From positions 1,364,001-1,428,000 of the forward strand of contig NZ_LS483488.1 of NCBI RefSeq assembly GCF_900478295.1: 64,000 nucleotides of DNA, in the 5' to 3' direction. Below, in pieces: positions 32,647-42,036 of the stretch. Made by a program: the position numbers and the translations under genes. The DNA comes from Helicobacter pylori NCTC 11637 = CCUG 17874 = ATCC 43504 = JCM 12093 (GTDB lineage: Bacteria; Campylobacterota; Campylobacteria; Campylobacterales; Helicobacteraceae). Within the stretch, counting starts at the first letter, position 1. Each line of letters begins with the position of its first letter. The notes under the pieces are model-generated. The model made no database searches. It saw nothing but the letters and a program-made list of their open reading frames with translations, and was not told the DNA's origin.

Positions 32647-32919
32647 TTATCTGTCTTTAATGCCTAACTTTTCAATCAAAACCACATAACGCGCATGATC
32701 GGTGCGTTTGATGTATTTCAACAAGTTGCGTCTTTGAGCGACTAATTTTAAAAGCCCTAAACGACTGGAATGATCTTTGGGGTTAGCCTTTAAATGCTCG
32801 GTTAAAAGCCTGATCCTTTCATTCAACAACGCCACTTGCACCTCACAAGAACCCGTATCGTTTTGCTTAGTGGCAAACGCCTTAATGATTTCTTGTTTTT
32901 TCTCCAGATTCAAAGCCAT
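32647..32919 (-). CDS. rpsO: 30S ribosomal protein S15
   Basis: 90 residues, the usual length. Family motifs: GSCEVQVALLNERI, LTEHLKANPKDHSSR and LVAQRRNLLKYI. It binds 16S rRNA in the central domain. AGGAGG precedes the ATG, and TATAAT lies at 32955-32960 on the same strand. Confidence 0.98.
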   Translation of the reverse strand: MALNLEKKQEIIKAFATKQNDTGSCEVQVALLNERIRLLTEHLKANPKDHSSRLGLLKLVAQRRNLLKYIKRTDHARYVVLIEKLGIKDR

Positions 32920-32954
32920 AACGACCTCCTAATTGGTAATTTAATAAAGATCGC

Positions 32955-32960
32955 ATTATA
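32955..32960 (-). promoter_or_regulatory. -10 box of rpsO
   Basis: TATAAT on the minus strand (CGCTATAATGCG), 36 bases before the rpsO ATG. Confidence 0.65.
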
Positions 32961-33003
32961 GCGTAAAATAAGCTTTTTTGTGTCATACTTTTAAACTTTA
33001 TAT

Positions 33004-33009
33004 TATAAT
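33004..33009 (+). promoter_or_regulatory. -10 box of flhA
   Basis: TATAAT in TATATTATAATAAG, 46 bases before the flhA start; it is divergent from the rpsO promoter. Confidence 0.6.
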
Positions 33010-33054
33010 AAGAGACAAACACACCTACCGAAATTAAGGCATTGATTTTAGATT

Positions 33055-35256
33055 ATGGCAAACGAACGCTCCAAATTAGCTTTTAAAAAGACTTTCCCTG
33101 TCTTTAAACGCTTTTTGCAATCCAAAGACTTAGCCCTTGTGGTCTTTGTGATCGCTATTTTAGCGATCATTATCGTGCCGTTACCGCCTTTTGTATTGGA
33201 TTTTTTACTCACGATTTCTATCGCGCTATCGGTGTTGATTATTTTAATCGGGCTTTATATTGACAAGCCGACTGATTTTAGCGCTTTCCCCACTTTATTG
33301 CTCATTGTAACCTTGTACCGCTTGGCTTTAAATGTCGCCACGACTAGAATGATTTTAACGCAAGGCTATAAAGGGCCTAGCGCGGTGAGCGATATTATCA
33401 CGGCGTTTGGGGAATTTAGCGTGAGCGGGAATTATGTGATTGGGGCTATTATCTTTAGTATTTTAGTGTTAGTGAATTTATTAGTGGTTACTAATGGCTC
33501 TACTCGGGTGACTGAAGTTAGGGCGCGATTCGCTCTAGACGCTATGCCAGGAAAGCAAATGGCGATTGATGCGGATTTAAATTCAGGGCTTATTGATGAT
33601 AAGGAAGCTAAAAAACGGCGTGCCGCTCTAAGCCAAGAAGCGGATTTTTATGGCGCGATGGATGGCGCGTCAAAATTTGTCAAAGGCGATGCAATCGCTT
33701 CTATCATTATCACGCTTATCAATATTATTGGAGGGTTTTTAGTGGGCGTGTTCCAAAGGGATATGAGTTTGAGCTTTAGCGCTAGCACTTTCACTATCCT
33801 AACCATTGGCGATGGGCTTGTAGGGCAAATCCCTGCCTTAATCATTGCGACAGCGACCGGTATTGTCGCCACTCGCACCACGCAAAACGAAGAAGAGGAC
33901 TTTGCTTCCAAACTCATCACACAGCTCACCAATAAAAGCAAAACTTTAGTGATTGTGGGAGCGATTTTATTGCTTTTTGCAACCATTCCTGGACTCCCTA
34001 CCTTTTCTTTAGCGTTTGTAGGGGCTCTCTTTTTATTCATCGCATGGCTGATTAGCAGGGAGGGAAAAGACGGACTGCTCACTAAATTAGAAAATTATTT
34101 GAGTCAAAAATTCGGCTTGGATTTGAGCGAAAAACCCCACAGCTCCAAAATCAAACCCCACACCCCAACCACAAGGGCTAAAACCCAAGAAGAGCTTAAA
34201 AGAGAAGAAGAACAAGCGATTGATGAAGTGTTAAAAATTGAATTTTTAGAACTGGCTTTAGGCTATCAGCTCATCAGCTTAGCGGACATGAAACAAGGGG
34301 GCGATTTGTTAGAAAGGATTAGGGGTATTAGAAAAAAGATAGCGAGCGATTATGGTTTTTTGATGCCTCAAATTAGGATCAGGGATAATTTGCAGCTCCC
34401 CCCAACGCATTATGAAATCAAGCTTAAGGGCATTGTGATTGGTGAAGGCATGGTGATGCCGGATAAGTTTTTAGCCATGAATACCGGTTTTGTGAATAAA
34501 GAAATTGAAGGCATTCCTACTAAAGAGCCGGCTTTTGGGATGGACGCTTTATGGATTGAAACTAAAAATAAAGAAGAAGCCATCATTCAAGGCTACACTA
34601 TTATTGATCCAAGCACCGTTATTGCGACGCACACCAGTGAATTAGTGAAAAAATACGCTGAAGATTTTATCACTAAAGATGAAGTGAAATCCCTTTTAGA
34701 GCGCTTGGCTAAAGATTATCCTACAATTGTAGAAGAGAGTAAAAAAATCCCCACCGGTGCGATCCGCTCAGTCTTGCAAGCCTTGTTGCATGAAAAAATC
34801 CCCATTAAGGACATGCTCACTATTTTGGAAACGATTACCGATATTGCCCCGTTGGTTCAAAACGATGTGAATATCTTAACCGAACAAGTGAGGGCGAGGC
34901 TTTCTAGGGTGATCACTAACGCTTTTAAATCTGAAGACGGGCGTTTGAAATTTTTAACCTTTTCTACCGATAGCGAACAATTTTTGCTTAATAAATTGCG
35001 AGAAAATGGCACTTCTAAGAGCCTGCTGCTCAATGTGGGCGAATTGCAAAAACTCATTGAAGGGGTCTCTGAAGAGGCCATGAAAGTCTTGCAAAAAGGG
35101 ATCGCTCCGGTGATTTTGATCGTAGAGCCTAATTTAAGAAAAGCCCTTTTTAATCAAATGGAGCAGGCCAGGATTGATGTGGTCGTGCTAAGCCATGCGG
35201 AATTAGATCCTAACTCTAATTTTGAAGCCTTAGGCACGATCCATATTAACTTTTAA
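33055..35256 (+). CDS. flhA: Flagellar export gate protein FlhA
   Basis: 733 residues. Seven or eight membrane helices lie in the first 330 residues, including the conserved FHIPEP-type loop ([19 protein letters not shown], about 162-180). The soluble C-terminal domain (about 390-733) forms the nonameric ring that docks substrates and chaperones. In H. pylori FlhA is also needed for expression of flagellar regulon genes. It is transcribed away from the other flagellar genes of this window. Confidence 0.97.
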   Translation: MANERSKLAFKKTFPVFKRFLQSKDLALVVFVIAILAIIIVPLPPFVLDFLLTISIALSVLIILIGLYIDKPTDFSAFPTLLLIVTLYRLALNVATTRMILTQGYKGPSAVSDIITAFGEFSVSGNYVIGAIIFSILVLVNLLVVTNGSTRVTEVRARFALDAMPGKQMAIDADLNSGLIDDKEAKKRRAALSQEADFYGAMDGASKFVKGDAIASIIITLINIIGGFLVGVFQRDMSLSFSASTFTILTIGDGLVGQIPALIIATATGIVATRTTQNEEEDFASKLITQLTNKSKTLVIVGAILLLFATIPGLPTFSLAFVGALFLFIAWLISREGKDGLLTKLENYLSQKFGLDLSEKPHSSKIKPHTPTTRAKTQEELKREEEQAIDEVLKIEFLELALGYQLISLADMKQGGDLLERIRGIRKKIASDYGFLMPQIRIRDNLQLPPTHYEIKLKGIVIGEGMVMPDKFLAMNTGFVNKEIEGIPTKEPAFGMDALWIETKNKEEAIIQGYTIIDPSTVIATHTSELVKKYAEDFITKDEVKSLLERLAKDYPTIVEESKKIPTGAIRSVLQALLHEKIPIKDMLTILETITDIAPLVQNDVNILTEQVRARLSRVITNAFKSEDGRLKFLTFSTDSEQFLLNKLRENGTSKSLLLNVGELQKLIEGVSEEAMKVLQKGIAPVILIVEPNLRKALFNQMEQARIDVVVLSHAELDPNSNFEALGTIHINF

Positions 35257-35286
35257 TGGATAAATAATTAATAAAAAAGGAGAACG

Positions 35287-36330
35287 ATGCAAGTTTACCA
35301 CCTTTCACACATTGATTTAGACGGCTATGCATGCCAGCTTGTTTCAAAACAATTTTTTAAAAATATCCAATGCTATAACGCTAATTACGGGCGTGAAGTC
35401 TCAGCGAGAATTTATGAGATTTTAAACGCGATCGCTCAATCTAAGGAGAATGAATTCCTTATTTTGATTAGCGATTTGAATCTGAATTTGAATGAAGCAG
35501 AGTATTTGCAAGATAAAATCCAAGAACACCGCTTGCAAAATAAAAACATTCAAATCCAGCTTTTGGATCACCATATCAGCGGTAAGGAAGTGGCTGAGAG
35601 TTTCCATTGGTATTTTTTAGACACGAACCGTTGCGCGACTAAAATCGTGTATGAGTTTTTAAAAAAGCATTACGCGATTTTAGAGTCAAAAAACACAACA
35701 TGGCTAGAGCCTTTGGTGAAAATGGTCAATTCTGTGGATATTTGGGACACGCAAGGTTATGGCTTTGAATTAGGCAAGGTGTGTATGCGCATGATTAACC
35801 AAAGCTCTGAATTGAATCGTTTCATGTTTGATGATGAAAACCGCGATTATAAATTAAAGCTTTTAGAAGAAGTTAAAAACTATTTGTTTTTAGAAAATGC
35901 CCCTGTAGCCTATGATAACGATTTATTCAGGCTCAAAAAAATCGCTTTAGGGGGCGACCCTGATACAGAAACGATGGACAATATTTCTTCAAACGCGCAA
36001 ACGCATTTGCTCTCTTTAAAAAAGCATGATTGCAGCGTTTATTACCAGGATAAAAAAGGGTTTTTAAGTTATTCTATGGGGGGTATTAGCGTGTTGGCTA
36101 ACCTTTTTTTAACGCAAAATCCGGATTTTGATTTTTATATAGATGTGAATTCTAAAGGGAATGTGAGCTTAAGAGCGAACGGGAATTGCGATGTGTGCGA
36201 ACTCAGTCAAATGTGTTTTAATGGGGGCGGGCATAGGAATGCGAGCGGAGGCAAGATTGATGGCTTTAGAGAAAGCTTTAATTACAGGGATATTAAAGAA
36301 CAAATTGAAGAAATCTTTAATAACGCTTAA
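35287..36330 (+). CDS. DHH-family phosphoesterase (HP1042 type)
   Basis: 347 residues. The DHH domain starts with HIDLDGYACQ (8-17) and includes LLDHHISG, both metal-binding. The DHHA1 part near the end contains SLRANGNCDVCELSQMC and FNGGGHRNASGGKI. Relatives degrade short RNAs (nanoRNase) or nucleotide phosphates; the exact substrate is not clear. AAAAGGAGAACG precedes the ATG, 30 bases after flhA, so co-transcription is likely. A terminator-like hairpin follows at 36366. Confidence 0.9.
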   Translation: MQVYHLSHIDLDGYACQLVSKQFFKNIQCYNANYGREVSARIYEILNAIAQSKENEFLILISDLNLNLNEAEYLQDKIQEHRLQNKNIQIQLLDHHISGKEVAESFHWYFLDTNRCATKIVYEFLKKHYAILESKNTTWLEPLVKMVNSVDIWDTQGYGFELGKVCMRMINQSSELNRFMFDDENRDYKLKLLEEVKNYLFLENAPVAYDNDLFRLKKIALGGDPDTETMDNISSNAQTHLLSLKKHDCSVYYQDKKGFLSYSMGGISVLANLFLTQNPDFDFYIDVNSKGNVSLRANGNCDVCELSQMCFNGGGHRNASGGKIDGFRESFNYRDIKEQIEEIFNNA

Positions 36331-36365
36331 ATTAAGCTGTTTGTAAAAAGCTAACAAAAACTAAC

Positions 36366-36386
36366 AAGAGTTTAAAAACTCTTTTT
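36366..36386 (+). terminator. Rho-independent terminator after the DHH gene
   Basis: AAGAGTTT and AAACTCTT form an 8-bp stem with a T5 run, 35 bases after the stop. Confidence 0.65.
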
Positions 36387-36525
36387 GGAAGGTTTAAAAA
36401 TTTTCATTCCGTCGTTTTATGGCAAGAACTCATTTTTTAAGGGGATAAGGAGTATTTTAAAACAACTTCTCCCCCTACAAACCTCCAACTAACCCCCATA
36501 ACCCCCCAAAAGAGCGCTTAAAAAT

Positions 36526-36586
36526 GCTTGATTAAAATCAAGCTCTTTTAATCATTTGATTGTAAAGAATGTTTTTAGCATTCTTT
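36526..36586. repeat. Dispersed hairpin element, copy 3
   Basis: GCTTGATTAAAATCAAGC (a perfect 8-bp stem) followed by ATTTGATTGTAAAGAATG and a second perfect stem AAAGAATG/CATTCTTT. The first 18 bases are identical to those at 37596-37613. Confidence 0.6.
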
Positions 36587-36834
36587 AAGTTTTATGGCCA
36601 ATATTTGACAGAGCCAAAGTTTGCATTTTTGTGTTTTGATGGGTATTTAAATCCATGAATTGATACGAATCTATTTTAGTGTTTTTAACCAAAATACCCT
36701 ACTGATCGCAGATAAAACGATTATGCCCCCTGGCTAAACACCAACTTGATATGAGTGCCTCTACTATGGCTATTAAAATATTTGATTTTACCCGCTCCAC
36801 ACCCTCATTCTGATCTATTTTTAGCAAAAAGAAT

Positions 36835-37506
36835 TTATTCTTCACACGCCGGTTTTGGGTAGCAAAAACGATAGCCTCTGCGTCTCACGGTTTCAACCGT
36901 GGAAATCCCCAAGGGTTTATCCATTTTTTGGCGGATTTGATTGATAGCCACTTCAATGACATTAGGGGTAACCATTTCAGGCTCTTCCCAAATAGCGTCT
37001 AAAAGCTGTTCTTTGGAGACGATTTGATCCCTATGTCTGGCAAGATGGGTCAGCACTTCAAAAGGCTTCCCTTTCACTTCAACTTCACGCCCCTTGTAAA
37101 TAATCTTTTCTTCATCAGGGCTAATGGTCAAATCCCCAATTTCAATCACATTAGAACCCCAAAACCTCAAACGAGCCTCAATCCTTGCGACTAAAGCCTT
37201 AATGCTGCGATAAGGTTTAGCGATATAATCGTCCGCGCCTTGCTCAAACGCATGGACTTCTTCCTCGCTTGTAGGGTTATCCGAAGAAACTAAAACAACA
37301 ATAGAAGAATGCTTTTCCTTGATTCTAGAAACAAAACTTAAAGCATTTTTATCACTAACCATAACCAAGTCATAATTCCTAATATCCATAAGATATTCCC
37401 CATCCTCTAAACTCTCTGTTACATCAGCCATAAAGCCTTTAACATTTAAGCCCTTTTCAATTTCTCCACCCAAAACAGAATTTTTTTCAATCAGTAGAAC
37501 GCGCAT
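36835..37506 (-). CDS. hsrA: Essential orphan response regulator HsrA (HP1043)
   Basis: 223 residues, OmpR type. The receiver lacks the phosphoacceptor: the expected Asp is Ser51 (YDLVMVSDK), and the first acidic pair is replaced by EK (LLIEKNS). The C-terminal winged helix has the recognition part (TPNVIEVAINQIRQKMD) and VETVRRRGYRF. HsrA is known to be essential and phosphorylation-independent in H. pylori. ATG 37506 is chosen because AGGAG lies 9 bases before it; six codons upstream belong to the leader. It is flanked by two copies of a hairpin element. Confidence 0.96.
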   Translation of the reverse strand: MRVLLIEKNSVLGGEIEKGLNVKGFMADVTESLEDGEYLMDIRNYDLVMVSDKNALSFVSRIKEKHSSIVVLVSSDNPTSEEEVHAFEQGADDYIAKPYRSIKALVARIEARLRFWGSNVIEIGDLTISPDEEKIIYKGREVEVKGKPFEVLTHLARHRDQIVSKEQLLDAIWEEPEMVTPNVIEVAINQIRQKMDKPLGISTVETVRRRGYRFCYPKPACEE

Positions 37507-37545
37507 GGTGTATGACTCCTGCATTTAAGAGTAATTCGAACACTG

Positions 37546-37551
37546 ATTATA
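37546..37551 (-). promoter_or_regulatory. hsrA promoter region with TTTAA repeats
   Basis: TATAAT on the minus strand, 40 bases before the ATG. Upstream on the same strand are CTTAAAC and ATTTAAAAT, resembling the direct repeats bound by HsrA at its own promoter. Confidence 0.55.
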
Positions 37552-37595
37552 TCATAATTTTAAATTAGTTTAAGAAAATATTAATAAAAGTTATT

Positions 37596-37650
37596 GCTTG
37601 ATTAAAATCAAGCCCTTGATTGTTAGTTGTAAAAAATGCCTTTGAGCGTT
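37596..37650. repeat. Dispersed hairpin element, copy 4
   Basis: Starts with the same 18-base palindrome as copy 3 and continues with GTTGTAAAAAATGCC and a second imperfect stem ending in GCGTTTTT. Confidence 0.6.
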
Positions 37651-37698
37651 TTTATGGATAATTTTTAAAATCATTTACTAAAAATCACCATTTTATTG

Positions 37699-37704
37699 TA
37701 TAAT
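37699..37704 (+). promoter_or_regulatory. -10 box of repG
   Basis: TATAAT in TATTGTATAATCAC, giving a start near 37711, which fits the length of RepG. Confidence 0.75.
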
Positions 37705-37710
37705 CACAAA

Positions 37711-37797
37711 TCCAACCATTCCTTATGGTTTGGTTGGCACCGCTTAAGATTGAAGGGTCACCTCCCCCTCCTTTCCCTTTGTCTTGGCGGTTGTTTT
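37711..37797 (+). ncRNA. repG: Small regulatory RNA RepG
   Basis: Located between hsrA and the HP1044 gene, the known place of RepG. A 5' stem (CCAACCA with TGGTTGG) is followed by a terminator stem (ACCGCTTAAGA with TCTTGGCGGT) with a long C/U-rich loop (ACCTCCCCCTCCTTTCCC) and a T5 tail. RepG is known to bind with this loop to a length-variable G repeat in the leader of tlpB, a chemoreceptor mRNA, and to affect LPS genes. The target gene is not in this window. Confidence 0.85.
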
Positions 37798-37864
37798 TAA
37801 CTCCTTGTTTTGATCCTTATTTTTAACCGCTTGATTACGATTAAGATTTTAAGATTTTGTTCAA

Positions 37865-38977
37865 CTAAGCTTGATTTTTAGGTAAAAGCCTAAGGTATGC
37901 GATCTCGCTAGGGGCTAAAAACCTTAAAGGAACACCCCAATACCCTGCCCCACTACTCACATAAATTTGAGTGGTGCCGCTGTGCTCGTATAAACCATAT
38001 AAATAGGTTTGCGCTAACTTGACTAAAAGGCTAAAAGGAAAGATTTGCCCTGCATGGGTATGCCCTGAAAGCACTAAATCTACAGAGTGGCTTTCTTTGA
38101 GGCTTCTAATTTGTTTGGGCTGGTGGGCTAAAAGGATCGTGGGCTTACTCTCATTGCGTTTTTTTAAAGCTTTGTCAATATCAGGGGCAAAATTTTGATG
38201 CTTCCTTGCGAAATAATCATACACGCCGCACAAATTAATTCCTCCTAGATTCACGCACTCATTCCCTAAAATCGTTAAATTAAGCGTGTCAAGAAACGAT
38301 AAAATCGGCTCTATACCATGATAATACTCATGATTTCCTGGCACATAAAAAGTGCCATGCGTGCTTTTAAGGTTGTTTAAGGGCAGTAAAAAAGATTTGA
38401 CTTTTTCAATGCTTTCATCCACTAAATCCCCCCCAATCAGCACCATATCCACTTCTTTTTGATTGACTTCTTCTACAATGTAATCAACAAAATCTTTTTG
38501 CAACAAACTCCCCACATGCATGTCTGTGAGTAAAATAATCTTTAATTCTTTGTCTAGCTTGTCCAAATAAATAGGGGTTTCTTTGATTTTAGGGCGGGCT
38601 AATCCTTCATAAAACCCGCGCCAAAAATACCCTAATAGCGCCAGATAAAACCCCAATTTTAAAAAGTTTTTTAAACTTTTACGCCTTGAATGCAAAAAAT
38701 CTATTTTTTCTATGGAGTAGGAAAACCCGTAAAAACTCAAAGAAAGGATAAAAATAATAAAAGATACAAACGAACACGCTGAAGTCAAAACAAACAAATG
38801 GCTAGGCATGTTATTTCTATAAAAAGCAAAAGCTGCCTCGCCTACGCTCAAAAGGATAAAAAACCCTAAATAAGCGTATTGAGAGATTTTCTTTAAGGTT
38901 AAAAACGATTTCAACATCCTAAAAGAACTATAATTCAAAAGACACAAAACCAATAAAAACGCTATGGAGATCAGCAT
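37865..38977 (-). CDS. Membrane-anchored calcineurin-like phosphoesterase (HP1044 type)
   Basis: 370 residues. Four likely membrane helices in the first 130 residues (about 2-20, 34-52, 65-88, 107-125) are followed by a metallophosphatase domain: LTDMHVGSLL (Asp, His), LIGGDLVDE, VPGNHEYYHG, LLAHQPKQI and LSGHTHAGQI. It resembles YaeI/YkuE-type enzymes, some of which act on lipid or UDP-sugar substrates. Its substrate is not evident. It is divergent from acs. Confidence 0.9.
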   Translation of the reverse strand: MLISIAFLLVLCLLNYSSFRMLKSFLTLKKISQYAYLGFFILLSVGEAAFAFYRNNMPSHLFVLTSACSFVSFIIFILSLSFYGFSYSIEKIDFLHSRRKSLKNFLKLGFYLALLGYFWRGFYEGLARPKIKETPIYLDKLDKELKIILLTDMHVGSLLQKDFVDYIVEEVNQKEVDMVLIGGDLVDESIEKVKSFLLPLNNLKSTHGTFYVPGNHEYYHGIEPILSFLDTLNLTILGNECVNLGGINLCGVYDYFARKHQNFAPDIDKALKKRNESKPTILLAHQPKQIRSLKESHSVDLVLSGHTHAGQIFPFSLLVKLAQTYLYGLYEHSGTTQIYVSSGAGYWGVPLRFLAPSEIAYLRLLPKNQA

Positions 38978-39129
38978 ACCACCCTTTTTGTAGTCATAAT
39001 GTTCTACTATATTAGCATATTAACGCTAATACACCCTTTAGGTTTCATCGTGCTATTTCCTTTTTTATCAGTCTCAATCCCCACAGAAAGAGAAAAGTAT
39101 CCCTCCCTTTAAAAGAGTGTGAGTTTGGA

Positions 39130-39135
39130 TATAAT
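39130..39135 (+). promoter_or_regulatory. -10 box of acs
   Basis: TATAAT in TTGGATATAATAAT, 38 bases before the ATG. Confidence 0.6.
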
Positions 39136-39172
39136 AATAAAAATGCGCTTAAAGCCATAGAAAGGAGATATA

Positions 39173-41161
39173 ATGCAATTAGACGAAGATTTAGAATTCG
39201 CTAAAAAAATCTTTAACCCTAACAGAGCGTTTGCCAAGCAAGCCAGGATTAAAAACATGTGCGAATATAAGGATTTGGTGCATGAAGCCAATGAAGATTA
39301 CGAACATTTTTGGGGCGAGTTAGCCAAGCAAAAACTCACATGGTTTAAACCTTTTGATAAGGTTTTAAACAGCGATAACGCCCCTTTTTTCAAATGGTTT
39401 GAAAACGGCAAAATCAATGTTTCTTACAATTGCATAGACAGGCATTTAAAAGACAAAAAAAATAAAGTGGCGATCATTTTTGAAGGGGAAATGGGGGATT
39501 ATAATGTCATCACTTACAGAAAACTCCACTCTGAAGTCAATAAAACAGCCAACCTTTTAAAAAACGAATTCAATGTCAAAAAAGGCGACAGAGTCATTAT
39601 CTATATGCCCATGATTGTAGAAAGCGTTTATATGATGCTCGCATGCGCTAGGATTGGAGCGATCCATAGCATCGTTTTTGCTGGGTTTAGCCCTGAAGCC
39701 TTAAGGGATAGGATCAACGATGCTCAAGCTAAATTAGTTATCACAGCGGATGGGACTTTTAGAAAAGGCAAACCTTACATGCTCAAGCTAGCCCTTGACA
39801 AGGCTCTAGAAAATAACGCCTGCCCTAGCGTGGAAAAAGCGCTCATTGTGATACGAAACGCCAGAGAGATTGACTATGTGAGAGGGCGCGATTTTGTCTA
39901 TAATGAAATGGTCAATTACCAATCCGATAAATGCGAACCTGAAATGATGGACTCTGAAGATCCTTTATTCTTGCTCTATACAAGCGGATCAACCGGAAAG
40001 CCTAAAGGCGTTCAACACAGCAGTGCAGGGTATTTGTTATGGGCGCAAATGACGATGGAGTGGGTTTTTGATATTAGAGATAACGATAATTTTTGGTGCA
40101 CCGCTGATATTGGTTGGATCACAGGGCACACTTATGTGGTTTATGGGCCTTTAGCTTGCGGGGCAACGACTTTGATACTAGAAGGCACGATGTCTTATCC
40201 GGATTATGGGAGATGGTGGAGGATGATAGAAGAATACCGCGTGGATAAATTCTACACTTCCCCCACCGCTATAAGAATGCTGCATGCTAAAGGCGAAAAC
40301 GAACCCTTAAAGTATAATTTAGAATCGCTCAAAGTTTTAGGAACGGTAGGAGAGCCCATTAACCCTACGGCATGGAAATGGTTTTATGAAAAAATCGGTA
40401 ACTCAAAATGCAGTATCGTGGATACTTGGTGGCAAACAGAAACAGGCGGGCATATCATCAGCCCTTTACCGGGAGCTACGCCTATAAGGGCCAGCTGTGC
40501 GACTTTACCTTTGCCTGGAATCCATGCAGAAGTTTTAAACGAAGACGGCACCAAAACAAAGCCCGGAGAGCAAGGGTTTTTATGCATCACTAAGCCATGG
40601 CCTTCTATGGTAAGAAACATTTGGGGCGATGAAAAACGATACATTGATAGCTATTTTTCTCAGATCAAGTTGAATGGGGAATATGTCTACCTCTCTGGAG
40701 ATGGCGCTATCGTGGATGAAAACGGATACATCACTATTATTGGACGCACAGATGATATTGTGAATGTGAGCGGGCATAGGATTGGCACGGCTGAAGTGGA
40801 GAGCGCTATTTCTAAACATGAAATGGTGGTTGAATGCGCGGTAGTGGGTATCCCTGATACGATTAAAGGAGAGGGCTTGTTTGCGTTTGTGGTGCTGTGC
40901 GATGGGGCTAAATGCAATCTTGGCGAGAGTTTAGAATTGTTAAAAGAAATGAATCATATCTTATCCGTTGAAATTGGAAAGATCGCTAAATTAGACAATG
41001 TCATGTATGTGCCAGGTTTGCCTAAAACCAGGAGCGGGAAAATCATGAGAAGGCTTTTGAAATCTATCGCCAAAAAAGAGCCCATCACTCAAGATTTAAG
41101 CACGCTAGAAGATGTGAATGTGGTTAAAGAAATAATGAGTATCGTTCAAATGGAAGAGTGA
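39173..41161 (+). CDS. acs: Acetyl-CoA synthetase
   Basis: 662 residues, the usual length. The AMP-forming signature is [15 protein letters not shown] (about 264-278), and [12 protein letters not shown] and SGDGA follow. The C-terminal lysine that is acetylated for control is in the motif TRSGKIMRR (about 624-632). It converts acetate to acetyl-CoA. A strong AAAGGAG site precedes the ATG, and TATAAT lies at 39130-39135. Confidence 0.97.
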   Translation: MQLDEDLEFAKKIFNPNRAFAKQARIKNMCEYKDLVHEANEDYEHFWGELAKQKLTWFKPFDKVLNSDNAPFFKWFENGKINVSYNCIDRHLKDKKNKVAIIFEGEMGDYNVITYRKLHSEVNKTANLLKNEFNVKKGDRVIIYMPMIVESVYMMLACARIGAIHSIVFAGFSPEALRDRINDAQAKLVITADGTFRKGKPYMLKLALDKALENNACPSVEKALIVIRNAREIDYVRGRDFVYNEMVNYQSDKCEPEMMDSEDPLFLLYTSGSTGKPKGVQHSSAGYLLWAQMTMEWVFDIRDNDNFWCTADIGWITGHTYVVYGPLACGATTLILEGTMSYPDYGRWWRMIEEYRVDKFYTSPTAIRMLHAKGENEPLKYNLESLKVLGTVGEPINPTAWKWFYEKIGNSKCSIVDTWWQTETGGHIISPLPGATPIRASCATLPLPGIHAEVLNEDGTKTKPGEQGFLCITKPWPSMVRNIWGDEKRYIDSYFSQIKLNGEYVYLSGDGAIVDENGYITIIGRTDDIVNVSGHRIGTAEVESAISKHEMVVECAVVGIPDTIKGEGLFAFVVLCDGAKCNLGESLELLKEMNHILSVEIGKIAKLDNVMYVPGLPKTRSGKIMRRLLKSIAKKEPITQDLSTLEDVNVVKEIMSIVQMEE

Positions 41162-41267
41162 AATCTCAAAAATGCTTTTTGGCGTTTTTTAGCCAAATAA
41201 CAAGAGCCAATTTCAATCCAGCGATAATCTCTTATAGGGTGTGCAAACGCTACCGATTAGCGTTATT

Positions 41268-41708
41268 TCACCACTCAAAAAGCGTTTTAACTTTCTTTAA
41301 ATCTTTATACTCCACGCTTTTGATAGCGTGATCCTCTAATTCAAAATCCGCGCTCCAATCGTTAGCGTCTTTAAGGATGGCTTGAAAGCTTTCTTTATTT
41401 GTGAGTTTGACTTCCACTTTTTCGCCTAAAGAAAGCTTGAAATGTTTGGGGGTTTTAAGCGTTCTTTCTAACCCCATAGAGCTCACTTCTAAGATATAAG
41501 CGTCTTGAATAAAATCGCACACATCTAATAAGGGCGAAATCACCTCGCTCACTTGTTGGCAAATGTCCAAACTAACCGCTCCATTAGGGTTTTTAAGGCT
41601 CACCCTTAAAACATGCTGCTCGTTTTCTTTAACCAAACTCACATCATAAAGCAAATAACCCAAACTTTCAATCACGCCCTCTATTTTCTCTTCTATTTTT
41701 TTAGTCAT
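41268..41708 (-). CDS. rimP: Ribosome maturation factor RimP
   Basis: 146 residues. It assists 30S assembly. Family features are [39 protein letters not shown] and the block [11 protein letters not shown] (in other bacteria EVSSPGLDRPL). ATG 41708 overlaps the rbfA stop by 8 bases; eight in-frame codons upstream lie inside rbfA. It ends the infB transcription unit. Confidence 0.93.
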   Translation of the reverse strand: MTKKIEEKIEGVIESLGYLLYDVSLVKENEQHVLRVSLKNPNGAVSLDICQQVSEVISPLLDVCDFIQDAYILEVSSMGLERTLKTPKHFKLSLGEKVEVKLTNKESFQAILKDANDWSADFELEDHAIKSVEYKDLKKVKTLFEW

Positions 41709-42036
41709 TACCTTTCCCTTTAGCGATTTCATTAAATATGGCGTCTAGGCGGAGCTGCTTTTCTAAGCTATTGTCTGAAACAAAACTGAGTTTTGGGCAT
41801 TTAAACCACCCGCTCGCCTGCAAAACAAACTGCCTGATAAGACCCTCAGCTTTTTTCAATTTAGAAAGGATTTTATGATCTTGTGAAAGCACAAACACAA
41901 AAGCGTGGTGCTTCCCTTTAGAGCATTCCACTTTAGTAACGCTTAAAGAATTCAACTCACTGTCGTTCAAACTCGCTAAAGCCTCTTGTAGTAATTCTAA
42001 AAGATTGGATTCTAAGCGTTCTTTATGAGCGTTCAT
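41701..42036 (-). CDS. rbfA: Ribosome-binding factor A
   Basis: 111 residues with the KH-type fold of RbfA ([52 protein letters not shown]). It acts in late 16S rRNA processing. The ATG shares one base with the infB stop (TAATG), a usual coupling. Confidence 0.93.
   Translation of the reverse strand: MNAHKERLESNLLELLQEALASLNDSELNSLSVTKVECSKGKHHAFVFVLSQDHKILSKLKKAEGLIRQFVLQASGWFKCPKLSFVSDNSLEKQLRLDAIFNEIAKGKGND

Larger units (their letters stand above)
36331..36834. other. Spacer between the DHH gene and hsrA
   Basis: 504 bases without a recognisable gene. It holds the terminator at 36366, a C-rich stretch at 36469-36507 (G-rich on the strand of hsrA), and a hairpin element at 36526-36586 that recurs beyond hsrA. 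The rest, 36600-36834, shows no feature I can support; TTGACA at 36605 lacks a matching -10 box. Confidence 0.6.

Noticed and set aside
33648-34082. A 144-codon minus-strand frame opposite flhA
   Set aside because: Shadow of the conserved flhA membrane region; no start signals.
36605-36610. TTGACA as a -35 box of an unseen gene in the spacer before hsrA
   Set aside because: No -10 box at a suitable distance and no gene downstream; H. pylori promoters seldom use this -35.
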